This document shows, in pieces, positions 38,718-48,686 of a DNA stretch of 64,000 bases (its first letter is position 1; every line of letters begins with the position of its first letter). The notes below the pieces were generated by a model. The model was not told the DNA's origin. It worked only from the letters and a program-made list of their open reading frames with translations, and ran no database searches. The stretch spans positions 5,634,001 to 5,698,000 of the forward strand of contig NZ_CP036275.1 of NCBI RefSeq assembly GCF_007747795.1, in the 5' to 3' direction. The translations under genes were made by a program, and so were the position numbers. The DNA is from Maioricimonas rarisocia. Its GTDB lineage: Bacteria > Planctomycetota > Planctomycetia > Planctomycetales > Planctomycetaceae.

Positions 38718-40235
38718 ATGCAGATCACGCTCAACACCGAATCGTTCGCCTCAGTGGCCTGTGACTGGCTGATCGTCCCGGTCCCGCAGAGCAGCGAGGA
38801 CAGCCAGCACCTTGCAGACCTCGACAAGGCTCTGGACGGAGTGATCAGCAGCCTCCGCGAACGGGGAGACCTGACCGGCAAGCTCGCCGAGACGCTCACA
38901 CTCCCCGTCGCCCCCGGCATCGCCGCGGAACGCGTCCTGCTCGTCGGACTTGGCGACACGACAGGTCTGCAGATCGAGAGTTTCGAGCGGGCGCTGCTCA
39001 CCGCCATCCGGCAGGTGTCGACAAGAAAGGACCAGCGAGTGGCCGTCGCCCTTCCCTGTGGCCACACGGGTCCGATCACAACCGCCGATGCGGTCAAGAT
39101 CATTGCGTCCGGCCTCGTCGTCGGCTCCTCCGGCCAGGGTCTCTACCAGGCAGAGCCCAGCCGCTTTCCCTTCGCCGAAGCCGTCATTGCAGCCCCGGGG
39201 AGTGCTGACGAACAGGACGAACTCGAAGAGGCTGCCGAACAGGGAACGATCATCGGCGAAGCGGTCAATCTGACCCGCGAGCTCGTCAACCGGCATCCCG
39301 GCGAAGTGTACCCCGAAACGTTCGCCCAACGCTGTGCCCAGATTGCCAGCGAATTGCACCTTCAATGTGACATCTTCGACGAGCCGCGACTCAAGCTCGA
39401 ACGGATGCACGCCCTGCTCGCGGTTGCCCGCGGCAGCGAAAAGCCCCCGCGCGTCGTCGTGATGAAGTACAAAGGCGGTGATGCCGACGCTCCCACGATC
39501 GCCCTGGTCGGCAAAGGGGTGACGTTCGACAGCGGCGGACTCTCGCTCAAACCGAACGACGGCATGAAGTCCATGAAGGCCGACATGGCCGGGGCCGCCA
39601 CCGTCCTCGGGGCCATCTACGGCATCGCCCGTCTCAAACTGCCGGTCAATGTCGTTGCCGCTGTGGGACTGGTCGAAAACATGCCCAGCGGCTCCTCCTA
39701 CAAGCTGGGGGAAGTGCTGCAGGCCCGCAATGGCGTGACCATCGAAGTGCTCAACACCGATGCCGAAGGCCGTCTGGTCCTGGCCGACGTTCTCTCGTAC
39801 ATCGCCGAGCAGGACGTCGACGGCATCGTGGACCTGGCAACGTTGACAGGCGCCTGTGTCGTCGCCTTGGGAGAGGAAGTGACCGGCGCCTTCACCAACG
39901 ATTCGCAGTGGTGCAACAGCCTCCTCGATGCCGCCCAGCGCGCCGGAGAACCGATCTGGCAGATGCCGATGTTCGACTCCTTCGATGAGCAACTCAAGTG
40001 CGACATTGCAGACGTCAGGAACGTCGGCACCCGCTGGGGCGGAGCGGTCACGGCTGCGAAGTTCCTCCAGCGATTCGTCGGCGACCATCCCTGGGTGCAC
40101 CTCGACATCGCCGGCCCGGCCTACGCCGAATCGACGAAACCTCATCGCGAAGGGGGCGGTACCGGGGCAATGGTCCGCACGTTGATCACGCTGGCCGGGA
40201 AAGACGACACATTCGAGGAGGATCTCGACGACTGA
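38718..40235 (+). CDS. pepA: Leucyl aminopeptidase (M17 family)
   Basis: The 505-residue metallopeptidase removes N-terminal residues from peptides and uses two metal ions. The M17 signature NTDAEGRLVLAD lies near residue 345, and the metal-binding and catalytic segments VGKGVTFDSGGLSLKP and MKADMAGAA precede it. The N-terminal domain (residues 1-165) is the usual non-catalytic one. The start is ATG at 38718. It is divergent from pgk. Confidence 0.95.
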   Translation: MQITLNTESFASVACDWLIVPVPQSSEDSQHLADLDKALDGVISSLRERGDLTGKLAETLTLPVAPGIAAERVLLVGLGDTTGLQIESFERALLTAIRQVSTRKDQRVAVALPCGHTGPITTADAVKIIASGLVVGSSGQGLYQAEPSRFPFAEAVIAAPGSADEQDELEEAAEQGTIIGEAVNLTRELVNRHPGEVYPETFAQRCAQIASELHLQCDIFDEPRLKLERMHALLAVARGSEKPPRVVVMKYKGGDADAPTIALVGKGVTFDSGGLSLKPNDGMKSMKADMAGAATVLGAIYGIARLKLPVNVVAAVGLVENMPSGSSYKLGEVLQARNGVTIEVLNTDAEGRLVLADVLSYIAEQDVDGIVDLATLTGACVVALGEEVTGAFTNDSQWCNSLLDAAQRAGEPIWQMPMFDSFDEQLKCDIADVRNVGTRWGGAVTAAKFLQRFVGDHPWVHLDIAGPAYAESTKPHREGGGTGAMVRTLITLAGKDDTFEEDLDD

Positions 40236-40376
40236 TCCGCCTGCCGCGCCCCGTTCGCCCGCCCGCGGCAAAAGTCCCTATTGAGCCGTTCTCGGGGTTG
40301 CGCGTAGGATTTCGCGACGCCCGAACGCAGGAATCCCCCCGCGGTGGGGTGGAGTGAACAGAGAGGTCATGCAGTC

Positions 40377-41207
40377 ATGGAATGTCCGACGAGCATTCAG
40401 GGGCCCGTTGCCGTCATCGGCGACGTCCACGGTCAGGTCGAGAAACTGCTCGCAGTCCTGGACCGGCTGCGCGCCCTGCCGGACTACGACCGGCGGTGGA
40501 TCGTCTTCATCGGCGACCTGGTCGATCGCGGCCCCGATCCCAAGGGAGCGATCGATGTCGCTCTGGATCTGATGCTCGAACACGAGCGGACGACGATCGT
40601 CGCGGGCAATCACGAGTTCGCGATGTCGGCGTCGGTCGGACTCATCCCCGTACCGGAGTACTCCAACTGGTCGGCCCGCTGGGTCGATCACTACGGTGCC
40701 GAAACGACCTTCGAGTCCTACGGTGCCGAATTCGGTAACCTCGAAGACCTCGCGGCCCGCATGCCCGAACGGCACCGGGATCTGCTTTCGGATCTCCCGT
40801 GGTGCGTCGAACATCCCGAGTACCTGTTCGTGCACGCCGGGCTCGATCCGAACCAGCCGCTCGCCATGCAGTTGCCGGTGCTCCGCAAGCGGGACTATAC
40901 GCTCACTCGTCCCCCGTGGCTCTGCTCGAAATCGTTCGCCGATGCCGAAATCCCGACGGACTGCCACGCCACCGTGGTTTCCGGGCATGTTCCCGTCGAA
41001 AGTGTCTACTTCGGCCCGAAGCGGATTCTGACCGACACGACCGGAGGCGTCGGCGGCGACCTCAGCTGCGTCCTGCTCCCCGAAGGCCGCGTGATCACCT
41101 CCGGCCAGGATCGGACCGACCGTCGACAGGCTGCGGCCAATCACGCCCCGCCGCGCCAGCAGAGCGGGAACAGCAAGGGGGGCGGCTGGCTGAAGTTCTG
41201 GAAGTGA
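40377..41207 (+). CDS. Metallophosphoesterase (PPP-type phosphatase-like)
   Basis: The 276-residue protein has the PPP/ApaH-type motif set: GDVHGQ near residue 15, GDLVDRGPDPKG, AGNHEF, and later VHAGLD and SGHVPV. The sequence resembles bacterial serine/threonine phosphatases and diadenosine tetraphosphatases; which substrate it uses is unclear. The C-terminal 40 residues are polar and end in GGGWLKFWK. ATG at 40377 is chosen with GAGAGG upstream. Confidence 0.85.
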   Translation: MECPTSIQGPVAVIGDVHGQVEKLLAVLDRLRALPDYDRRWIVFIGDLVDRGPDPKGAIDVALDLMLEHERTTIVAGNHEFAMSASVGLIPVPEYSNWSARWVDHYGAETTFESYGAEFGNLEDLAARMPERHRDLLSDLPWCVEHPEYLFVHAGLDPNQPLAMQLPVLRKRDYTLTRPPWLCSKSFADAEIPTDCHATVVSGHVPVESVYFGPKRILTDTTGGVGGDLSCVLLPEGRVITSGQDRTDRRQAAANHAPPRQQSGNSKGGGWLKFWK

Positions 41208-41299
41208 TTCACCAGCCCGCCGCATCCGGCGCCGCGTGAGAGGAATCGGTCCCGACGCGGCTACGTCTGGGGGGAATCGTATCACTACGGCCCCCCGGC

Positions 41300-42046
41300 T
41301 CAGTCACCGCCATTGTGCGGCCCGAGTTCCACTTCGTTGCCCGCCACGTCGAGGTGCAGAACACGGAACCGGGCCCGACCGATCGGTGCTCCGCCGTTGT
41401 GGAACTTCACGCCGGCATGGTGGAATCCGTTGACCGCCCGATGCGTGTGCCCGAAGTAGACGTGGCGAATGCCATCCTCGGGACCATGGCCGATGTCCCG
41501 CAGATACGCCAGAATGCGGCGGGCGACGACTCCCTTGGGATAGACCGCGTGCGGCAGGATCGCGTGCAGATGCGTGCGAACCACCATGTCGTAGGCCCGG
41601 TTGTGCAGCGGCCCCCGTTGATCGTGGCGGGCCCGAGACCTGCGCTGTTCGAGCCGGGCTGCCGTCATTTTGCGGTCGGCGACGTCGCCATGCAGAAACA
41701 TGGTGTCCCCCAGCCGCAGGTAGAATCGTTCCCAGTCAAAGTTCGGAACGTCCTGTGACAGCTCCGGCAGGCGATCGATCAGCTCGTGATAGTAGTCGTG
41801 GTTGCCGAGCAGGAAGTGAATACTGCAGTCCGGCACCCGGACCGACAGGTCATGCAGCCAGTCAACGGCGGCATCGACCGTCGCCCGCATCGACGGAAGC
41901 GTCGACCACTTGAAGTCGAAGATGTCCCCGCCGAGCACACAGTGATGCGAGCGCTTTGCCGCTTCGCGGATGGACTCGAGATGACGGTCCCCACGCGAGC
42001 GATTGGCGAACAGATGCAGGTCGGAAACGAAGCAGGCCTTGGGCAT
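41300..42046 (-). CDS. LpxH-like metallophosphoesterase
   Basis: A 248-residue protein resembling UDP-2,3-diacylglucosamine hydrolase and its relatives. The metal motifs are FVSDLHLF, GGDIFDF, LLGNHDYYHELI and FGHTHRAVNG. The order and spacing fit the LpxH class, but the function in lipid A synthesis is not proven, since relatives act on other substrates. Divergent from truD with a shared promoter region of about 195 bases. Confidence 0.8.
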   Translation of the reverse strand: MPKACFVSDLHLFANRSRGDRHLESIREAAKRSHHCVLGGDIFDFKWSTLPSMRATVDAAVDWLHDLSVRVPDCSIHFLLGNHDYYHELIDRLPELSQDVPNFDWERFYLRLGDTMFLHGDVADRKMTAARLEQRRSRARHDQRGPLHNRAYDMVVRTHLHAILPHAVYPKGVVARRILAYLRDIGHGPEDGIRHVYFGHTHRAVNGFHHAGVKFHNGGAPIGRARFRVLHLDVAGNEVELGPHNGGD

Positions 42047-42240
42047 GGTACGAAATCACGGACTTGCTATGACAATCGCCGGAAGGCGGAATCAACGACG
42101 GACGAAGGCTGTCGGATGACTCCCACGAATATAACGGGGACGAGTCACAGCCGAAACGGCGCTGCCCGCAGATCCCGTCGCCCCGGGAACCCCCCGGCGA
42201 TACTCCGCAGAAACTCACCGACCGCAGATTGACCAGACGA

Positions 42241-43416
42241 ATGAAACTCAAACAGGTTCCCGAAGACTTTCTCGTCGACGAGCTGAGCAACCGTCAGCCT
42301 TCGAAATCGGGAACATTCTCACTCTATCGGCTGACCAAGCAGAGTCTGGGAACTCCCGAAGCAGTCGACCGCATTGCCCGCGCCTGGAAGATCCCCCGCA
42401 AGCAGATCTCCTGGGGAGGCCTGAAAGACCGGCACGCCATCACGACTCAGATGCTCACGATCCAGAAGGGCCCAGCCCGTGACCTTGAGCGGGACGGCGT
42501 GCAGCTGGAGTTCCTCGGGCTGACCGGCAAACCGTTCACCGCCTCCGACCTGAAGGGCAACCGCTTCTGCATCACGCTTCGAGCGCTGGATGCAGACAGG
42601 GCGGAGCGAGCCGTCACGGAACTCAAAACACTTGCCCGGAATGGCGTCCCGAATTACTTCGACGATCAGCGATTCGGCTCGGTCGGCAACAGCGGCGAGT
42701 TCGTTGCCCGTTCCTGGATTGCCGGCGACTACGAGCGGGCCCTCTGGCTGGCGCTGGCCGATCCCCATCCCTTCGACCGCTCTGCCGAGAAAAAGCAGAA
42801 GACGATCCTGCGAGACCACTGGGGGGACTGGACAACCTGCAAGCAGGAGCTGGATCGCTCGCACCGCCGCAGCGTCATCACCTACCTGTGCGATCATCCG
42901 ACCGGCTTCCGGAAGGCGTTCGCCCTGATCCGCCCGGACATGCGGAGCCTGTACCTCTCGGCCTACCAGAGCATGCTGTGGAACCGCTGCCTCGCTGCCG
43001 AGTTGACCGCGCGCTGCCGACCGGAAGATCTCCAGCCGCTCACGCTGAAACTGGGGGACGTCCCCTGTCACGCCTCGCTGCCCGAGTCAGAACGTACCGC
43101 TTTGGCGGATCTGAACATCCCCCTCCCCTCCGGTCGGATGAAGCTCCAGCCGGGCCCGCTTCGCGAACGGATCGAGGCAGTCGTCGCTGAGGAAGGACTG
43201 ACAATTCCGGAGGTGAAGGTGAAGTTTCCCCGCGACTGCTTCTTTTCCCGGGCTCTGCGGCCGGCACTGCTTCTTCCCCGACAACTGTCAGGAGATGTCG
43301 CAGACGACGAACTTGCGGCAGGACGCAGGAAGCTCGTCCTGCGCTTCGAGCTTCCCCCGGGCGCGTACGCCACCATGATCGTCAAACGGCTGACGGCTTT
43401 GCCGGAAGGCTCGTGA
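42241..43416 (+). CDS. truD: tRNA pseudouridine(13) synthase
   Basis: TruD converts uridine-13 in tRNA to pseudouridine. The 391-residue protein begins KLKQVPEDFLVDEL and has the catalytic aspartate in WGGLKDRHA near residue 62. VPNYFDDQRFGSVG follows, and SAYQSMLWNRCLA is seen later. ATG at 42241 is preferred to the in-frame TTG at 42229. The C-terminal third is longer than in some TruD proteins but ends in a typical strand. Confidence 0.92.
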   Translation: MKLKQVPEDFLVDELSNRQPSKSGTFSLYRLTKQSLGTPEAVDRIARAWKIPRKQISWGGLKDRHAITTQMLTIQKGPARDLERDGVQLEFLGLTGKPFTASDLKGNRFCITLRALDADRAERAVTELKTLARNGVPNYFDDQRFGSVGNSGEFVARSWIAGDYERALWLALADPHPFDRSAEKKQKTILRDHWGDWTTCKQELDRSHRRSVITYLCDHPTGFRKAFALIRPDMRSLYLSAYQSMLWNRCLAAELTARCRPEDLQPLTLKLGDVPCHASLPESERTALADLNIPLPSGRMKLQPGPLRERIEAVVAEEGLTIPEVKVKFPRDCFFSRALRPALLLPRQLSGDVADDELAAGRRKLVLRFELPPGAYATMIVKRLTALPEGS

Positions 43417-43714
43417 GGCTTCCGGCCGGTTGGAACCGGCCCTACCGGGACTGATGAGGGCTGCACTGGTCCGGCCCGAAGCCGCCGACTCTCCTGGCAG
43501 TCAACAACGGGTGCCATGCCCTCACGGCGGAGCCAGGTGGGCATGCCGTATGGCCCCGGGCTTCGGGTAACACCGGTCTTCAGACCGGTGCCGGCGCAGC
43601 CGGCAAGAGGCAGGAAAACTGCGGCTCCGTCAATTCCAGCACGAAGCCCCAGCAGGTGAGCACGGATCTGCGTTCCCTCCGTGGCCTGGCCTCGAGCCTC
43701 ACCTCTCGAGCCTG
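43417..43714. repeat. Palindrome-rich gap between convergent genes
   Basis: After the truD stop lies a palindromic unit CCGGCCGGTTGGAACCGGCC (within 43420-43448). At 43571-43590 CACCGGTCT pairs with AGACCGGTG, and at 43590-43606 TGCCGGC pairs with GCCGGCA. A fragment resembling CAGCACGAAGC occurs near 43630. No gene is evident, and the hairpins may mark the transcript ends of the convergent truD and vWA genes. Confidence 0.7.
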
Positions 43715-45973
43715 TCACACCAGCCCGCGAGTCTTCCGCACGAACCACTCGGCCGACATCAGCCCCACGAACACCAGCAGGAACGGCCAGCCGTCCCACA
43801 GCTTGATCTGTGTCGAACGGGTGATCTCCGTTGAGACGCCGGCATCGATGAGGTTCTGCAGCAGATCGCCGAACTGCTCCGGCGTGAGAGGCGTCGTTCC
43901 CGTGATCGCGGCGATCTCCGACATCAGATCCGGATCAGCCGCCGGGTTGTCCATCTCGGGATCACGATCATCGACAATGAATCGCGCCAGCGCCGGCATT
44001 CCCAGCACCTCCCCCTCGTGCGTCGCCTTCACGCTCACCCAGTAATCGCCCGGCAGGTTCGTATCGCGAAACTCGGCAAAGTGCTCGACACCGGATCGCT
44101 GCGGCGTGACCGAGACTGTTTCCCCATCGGGGCGGACGACATCGACTTCGAACGTCGCATCCGGCAGGTCGTTCCCTTCCTCGTCGCGGGCGCCAAATGT
44201 GAATGAGACAGGCGATCGCGGCCCGACTCGTCGTGGCTCCGCCTGCACCCAGACCTGACTGTCGGTGTCGAACTCCTTGTGCGCCAGCCACAGCAGCAGC
44301 TGCTGCCAGAACCGCTGATGCACATCTTCGTAGCCGTGCAGATGCCAGCGATACGTTTCGTCCGCAGCGAACGCCGCCGTACGGGCCCGACCGGTGTCGG
44401 CCGCCATCAGCAGCGGGACGTCATCCTCCGTCCGTGCCAGCACATCGATGAATTCCGAGCGGGGCTTCAGCCGCGTGGCTCCGGAGAACTCCGGCAGCTC
44501 ACGCCACACCTGTTCGTTGTTCCCCGCAACCTGCATCACGTAATGCTGCAGACCTTCACGGGTCGGAATCATCTTCAACGGCCGCTTGATCTGCGGACTC
44601 TCCGCCGGTGCTTCCAGGTCGACCGGCAGCCACTGGGCGATTCGGGTCGAGGCGTATCCACCGGCGGCAAAGTTGTCCTGCCCACCCAGCATCAGCAGAC
44701 CGGCCCCTTCCGAAAGCCGCTCCGACAGCCGGTCCAGCAGATTGATCCCGTCCTGCACGAACACGCGAGCCGGCACGTCGCCGATGATGTAGACGTCGTA
44801 CGCCCCCGGTTCGAAGAAACGGGGCTCGATCCGCGTCCGATCCAGGAACGGCCCCGGCAGCACCACCTGCGTATCGAGCTGGATCTCCGCCGTCTCGTTG
44901 AGCCGTCGCAGGAATTTCTGTTCGGTCCGCGGCGTCTCGAAGTACGCCACGCGGAGTCCCCCCTTGCGAACGGTGATCAGCGTTTCGATCCGGTTGTTGC
45001 TGAGCTTCAGCTCACCCTCGTCCGGGACGACCTCGACCGCGAGCTTGTACTCTCCGGGAGTTGTCGCGACGAAGGAGAGATCGACCGGAACCGTGACCGC
45101 GTTCTCGCGGGTTTCAATCTCGGTGAACGGCTGCGTATCGGGCGCCAGGGGAATCGGCTTCAGTTCGCCGGATTGCCCTGCTCCTTTGCCGCTGCGATCC
45201 TCAAGCAGCAGCCGCACACGCACCTTGCGCCCGGCCGCTCCGAGCAGTCGCACTTGGGCTTCGATGGGAACCGTCTTCTTCTCGAAGATCGACGAGCCCC
45301 CCCGGATCAGCACATCCTCGACTGCGAGATCCAGACCGGCTGACGCCAGCTCGGACGTTCCGTACACAACGGTATGAATCGGGATGCCCCTCTCCTCGGC
45401 GTACCGCCGGGCCGCCAGCCGCGGATCGGCCGCATCCTCAGCAGGAGCCCGTTGGGCACCATCACTCATCAGCACGACGCCGACCACACGCTTGCCCGTG
45501 TCCTCCCGCCGCAGATCGTCGACCACGTCGCCGATCGCGGTGTATTCTCCCTCGGCGTCTTCGGCCGGTTCGTCGGTGGGAATCATCTCCTCAGCGAAGT
45601 CGACAAAGCGGATGTCGACGTCCTCGCCCAGTTCGTCGAGTCGCTCTTCTTCATCCTCGAGCGTCTTGAGGATCGTCTGCCGTCGCGTCAGTCCTCCGGG
45701 GCCGTCCGGCGTCGTCATGCTGCGACTGCTGTCGAGCAGGACCATCAGTTGCGCCGCCTGCCGGTCGATCTCGTCAAACCGGATCGCCGGCCGCAGCATC
45801 GCAAACACGAGCGCCAGGACGGCCGCGACCCGCAGGCCGATCAGCAGCCGTCGCCAGCCCGTCGGCAGATGCCGCACCCGCTGGGGGTAGGTCCACAGCA
45901 CGAGCGCAAGCAGCACAACAGTCGCAGCTGCGACGCGGGGCCAGGGCCAGACGGGATCGACAAGAAACTGCAT
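43715..45973 (-). CDS. Membrane-anchored vWA-domain protein with GATase-like region
   Basis: The 752-residue product begins with two membrane segments (residues about 12-65). A von Willebrand A domain follows, whose metal-ion site shows DSSRS in MVLLDSSRSM near residue 81. Further on is a glutamine-amidotransferase-like segment (YDVYIIGDVPARVF and GAGLLMLGGQDNFAAGG) and an immunoglobulin-like region, and one helix sits at the C-terminus. It is the second gene of a pair with 46006-48477, separated by 32 bases. Such proteins accompany MoxR/Bat-type operons; no MoxR ATPase or DUF58 gene is seen here. Confidence 0.82.
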   Translation of the reverse strand: MQFLVDPVWPWPRVAAATVVLLALVLWTYPQRVRHLPTGWRRLLIGLRVAAVLALVFAMLRPAIRFDEIDRQAAQLMVLLDSSRSMTTPDGPGGLTRRQTILKTLEDEEERLDELGEDVDIRFVDFAEEMIPTDEPAEDAEGEYTAIGDVVDDLRREDTGKRVVGVVLMSDGAQRAPAEDAADPRLAARRYAEERGIPIHTVVYGTSELASAGLDLAVEDVLIRGGSSIFEKKTVPIEAQVRLLGAAGRKVRVRLLLEDRSGKGAGQSGELKPIPLAPDTQPFTEIETRENAVTVPVDLSFVATTPGEYKLAVEVVPDEGELKLSNNRIETLITVRKGGLRVAYFETPRTEQKFLRRLNETAEIQLDTQVVLPGPFLDRTRIEPRFFEPGAYDVYIIGDVPARVFVQDGINLLDRLSERLSEGAGLLMLGGQDNFAAGGYASTRIAQWLPVDLEAPAESPQIKRPLKMIPTREGLQHYVMQVAGNNEQVWRELPEFSGATRLKPRSEFIDVLARTEDDVPLLMAADTGRARTAAFAADETYRWHLHGYEDVHQRFWQQLLLWLAHKEFDTDSQVWVQAEPRRVGPRSPVSFTFGARDEEGNDLPDATFEVDVVRPDGETVSVTPQRSGVEHFAEFRDTNLPGDYWVSVKATHEGEVLGMPALARFIVDDRDPEMDNPAADPDLMSEIAAITGTTPLTPEQFGDLLQNLIDAGVSTEITRSTQIKLWDGWPFLLVFVGLMSAEWFVRKTRGLV

Positions 45974-46005
45974 CTCGGGTCAGTCAGGATCTGGGGACGA
46001 AAGGA

Positions 46006-48477
46006 TCAGGCTGCCGCCCGATCCGTGCCGGTGATGGGAGTGTCCGCATCGTAGAAGCGATTGGCCACGATATGTTCGCCGGCGAAGACAAGGACGACCA
46101 GCAGCAGCGCGAGCGGAAACGCTTCCCGCCCCAGGTCGGCAATGTTGATGCTCATCTGCAGTTGCTCGATACCGCGGGCCACCTGATACCGCTGCTCGCC
46201 GAACAGCGTATCCAGCTCTTCCGCCTCAACGCGCGTCAGATCGCTCTCCTCCGACGGAGGATTCACGCTGAAGCCGACCAGCGGCTGCACCTCGCCGACC
46301 GACGTGAGCGTGTAGTGCCCGGGTTCGTGAGCGTCATCGAACACGAGCGTCCCCTCCTGCGCCTTCAGCAACTCCCGCGACTGCGTCAGAGTCGGTCGCC
46401 GCAGCAGGAACTCCCGGTCGGCACTCGCCGGCTCGAACTGCAGCACGGGATCCTCCTGTGACTCGAAGACAAAGATCCGGTCCGAGGCACGAGCCAGGTA
46501 CTCCATCATCTGCTCGGCGAGAACCTGGTACGCCCACCAGTTCACCATCGTCGGAAAGTTGTTCCAGCGACGCCATTTCAGATCCACGTCCGTCGTCATC
46601 ATCAGCGTCCGCCCCTTGCCGTGCACCCGCTCGACAATCAGCGGCGACTGCTCGGGATCGGTCAGAGTCGTCAGGACGGCCGCACCGGCTGCCGGGATCA
46701 CCTTCCAGAACCGGTACACCAGCGCCTCGTTCCGCAGGATCGCCAGCGTCCCGTAGCTCTCCAGGGCCTTCAGCTTCCGGAACAACGGGTGCGACGTGTT
46801 GCCGATCACCAGGTTCCAGCCCTCTTCGTTCTCCGGCTGCCAGGAATGCAGTTCCGCCGGCAGAAACTCCTGGGCCTGGGCGCGGTTGTAGCCGCCGTCA
46901 CCGACCGCCACCAGATCGGTGCTCCCCAGGAAAACCGCGAGCCCACCGCCGTTATTCACGTACTGTCCGAGGCGGTACCACTCGTCATCCGAGAGCCGCG
47001 TGACGTTGATCAGGCAGACCACCCCGTACTCGCCCAGCGCGGTCGACGCCAGCTGCGACGTAGGCACGAACTCGGTCTCGAAGTCGATCTGACTGTTCTG
47101 TTCCCGATCAAACGGAACCAGCGTCAGCGTCCACGCATCCACTTCGTCCCGTTCCGGTCCCACAATGAGGACTCGCGGCGGCGGGCCCACTTCAACCGTG
47201 AAGTACCGGACGTCGTCCATCTCGAGCGGATCGCGGGCCGCCAGACGGATTTCGCCGTGCACCACCGGACCGGCCAGATTCGTGAGCATCGGGAATTCGA
47301 TCCGCTGCGGCATGCCCGCCTCAAGGATCACCTGTTCCTGACCGTGCTTGACCGACTGGCCGCGATTGTCCTGCAGATACAGTTCAACCACCCGTTCTCC
47401 CGATTGACCGGTCGCCTGCACGGTCCCCGCCACCGTCAGGTGCCCTCCGTCCGGCACGCGCTGGCGGGAAAGCGTCAGGTCGGTGATCCCGGTGTTCTGG
47501 GGCTGTTCGTTGCCGACATCGATCAGGAACAGGTGGACGTTTTCCAGTTCCTCCAGTTCGCGGGCCAGTTGCCGCGACGAGGACGTCCGCCACGCGGAAC
47601 GGGACATATCCGTGAAGATGTACAGGCGGCGGATGTAGCGGTCCGTCCGCGTCGCTTCAGCGACTTCGCCCTGTTCGGCCAGCGTTCGTTGACGATCCTC
47701 CCGCTGCAGCAGCAGGGCGCTGCGGAGCCGGTCATCGAGCGGCAGCGTTCGCGGAGAAATCGCCAGCGCATCCAGACGGGCCCGCGTCGACTGCATCGTC
47801 GTGTGGAACAGCACCGGATTGTCGTTCGCGTTATCGGTGACGGCCACCCGGCTGCCCGCAGGAAGATCTCCCAGATGTGTCGCGGCAATCTCACGTGCCC
47901 GATCGAGCTGCGTCTGCCCCGCCTGCTGATACCCCATGCTCAGGCTGACATCGAACAGGAAGACGCTCGCCACCGGCAGATCGAGCTCTCCGGTCGGCAT
48001 CGGCGCGGTGATCTCGGCTGCGATGCGACGCTGATACGGCCACCCCACGCACAGCAGGATCAGCAGAATGGCCACGCCCGTCGTCCACCCGCGCAGCGTC
48101 GTGCGACGGTAGTTGAACTCGTGCCGCGGCAACTGCCGCCGCTTCCACAAATGCAGCGTCAGCAGATACGCACCGATGGCAAGCAGGACGATCGCCGCCA
48201 GGATCAGCGATTCGAACAGATTCAACGAGTAGTTTGCTGCCGGCAGTGCCGGTCGCGTCAGGGCCAGTACGATCAACCCGATCACCAGCATCCGCAGCAG
48301 CAGCAGCCACAGGTGCCGCAGCCGGAACCGCCGGACGTTCTGTCGCCGGCGCTCCTCGATCAGACGCAACGCCGGGAAGGCGAGCAGCTTCGGCTTCTGG
48401 CGAAGCAGAAAATGCAGAATCACGGGGACCAGGACAAATCCCAGCCCGTACAGGATCATCGGGTTCAGCAGCGTCAT
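46006..48477 (-). CDS. BatA-like membrane vWA protein
   Basis: The 823-residue protein starts with the BatA/TIGR02226-like N-terminus: a helix (YGLGFVLVPVILHFLLRQK), FPALRLIEERRRQNVRRFRL and a second helix. The vWA site is FLFDVSLSMGYQ near residue 172, and a GATase-like region (YGVVCLINVTRLSDDEWYRL) follows. A C-terminal membrane segment (FPLALLLVVLVFAGEHIV) anchors the end. It is the first gene of the two-gene set and its promoter lies in the 209-base gap to the divergent dehydrogenase FAD gene. Specific role unknown. Confidence 0.82.
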   Translation of the reverse strand: MTLLNPMILYGLGFVLVPVILHFLLRQKPKLLAFPALRLIEERRRQNVRRFRLRHLWLLLLRMLVIGLIVLALTRPALPAANYSLNLFESLILAAIVLLAIGAYLLTLHLWKRRQLPRHEFNYRRTTLRGWTTGVAILLILLCVGWPYQRRIAAEITAPMPTGELDLPVASVFLFDVSLSMGYQQAGQTQLDRAREIAATHLGDLPAGSRVAVTDNANDNPVLFHTTMQSTRARLDALAISPRTLPLDDRLRSALLLQREDRQRTLAEQGEVAEATRTDRYIRRLYIFTDMSRSAWRTSSSRQLARELEELENVHLFLIDVGNEQPQNTGITDLTLSRQRVPDGGHLTVAGTVQATGQSGERVVELYLQDNRGQSVKHGQEQVILEAGMPQRIEFPMLTNLAGPVVHGEIRLAARDPLEMDDVRYFTVEVGPPPRVLIVGPERDEVDAWTLTLVPFDREQNSQIDFETEFVPTSQLASTALGEYGVVCLINVTRLSDDEWYRLGQYVNNGGGLAVFLGSTDLVAVGDGGYNRAQAQEFLPAELHSWQPENEEGWNLVIGNTSHPLFRKLKALESYGTLAILRNEALVYRFWKVIPAAGAAVLTTLTDPEQSPLIVERVHGKGRTLMMTTDVDLKWRRWNNFPTMVNWWAYQVLAEQMMEYLARASDRIFVFESQEDPVLQFEPASADREFLLRRPTLTQSRELLKAQEGTLVFDDAHEPGHYTLTSVGEVQPLVGFSVNPPSEESDLTRVEAEELDTLFGEQRYQVARGIEQLQMSINIADLGREAFPLALLLVVLVFAGEHIVANRFYDADTPITGTDRAAA

Positions 48478-48686
48478 CGGCTCTTCAGCGATCGTGCACT
48501 TCGTTGGTCCATCGTATTCTACGCACAGGACTGCAATGTCGCGAGGTGCCGATTCCGATTGACTGCCACGCGATCTCCGGTCCGCCTGCCACGGTCCCCA
48601 AACAGGCGTCCGGTTCGTGGCAATTCCGGAGGCATCCCGCTATCGTCGAGGCACCTTGATTTGACTGCCGCGGAACGGGAGTGGAC

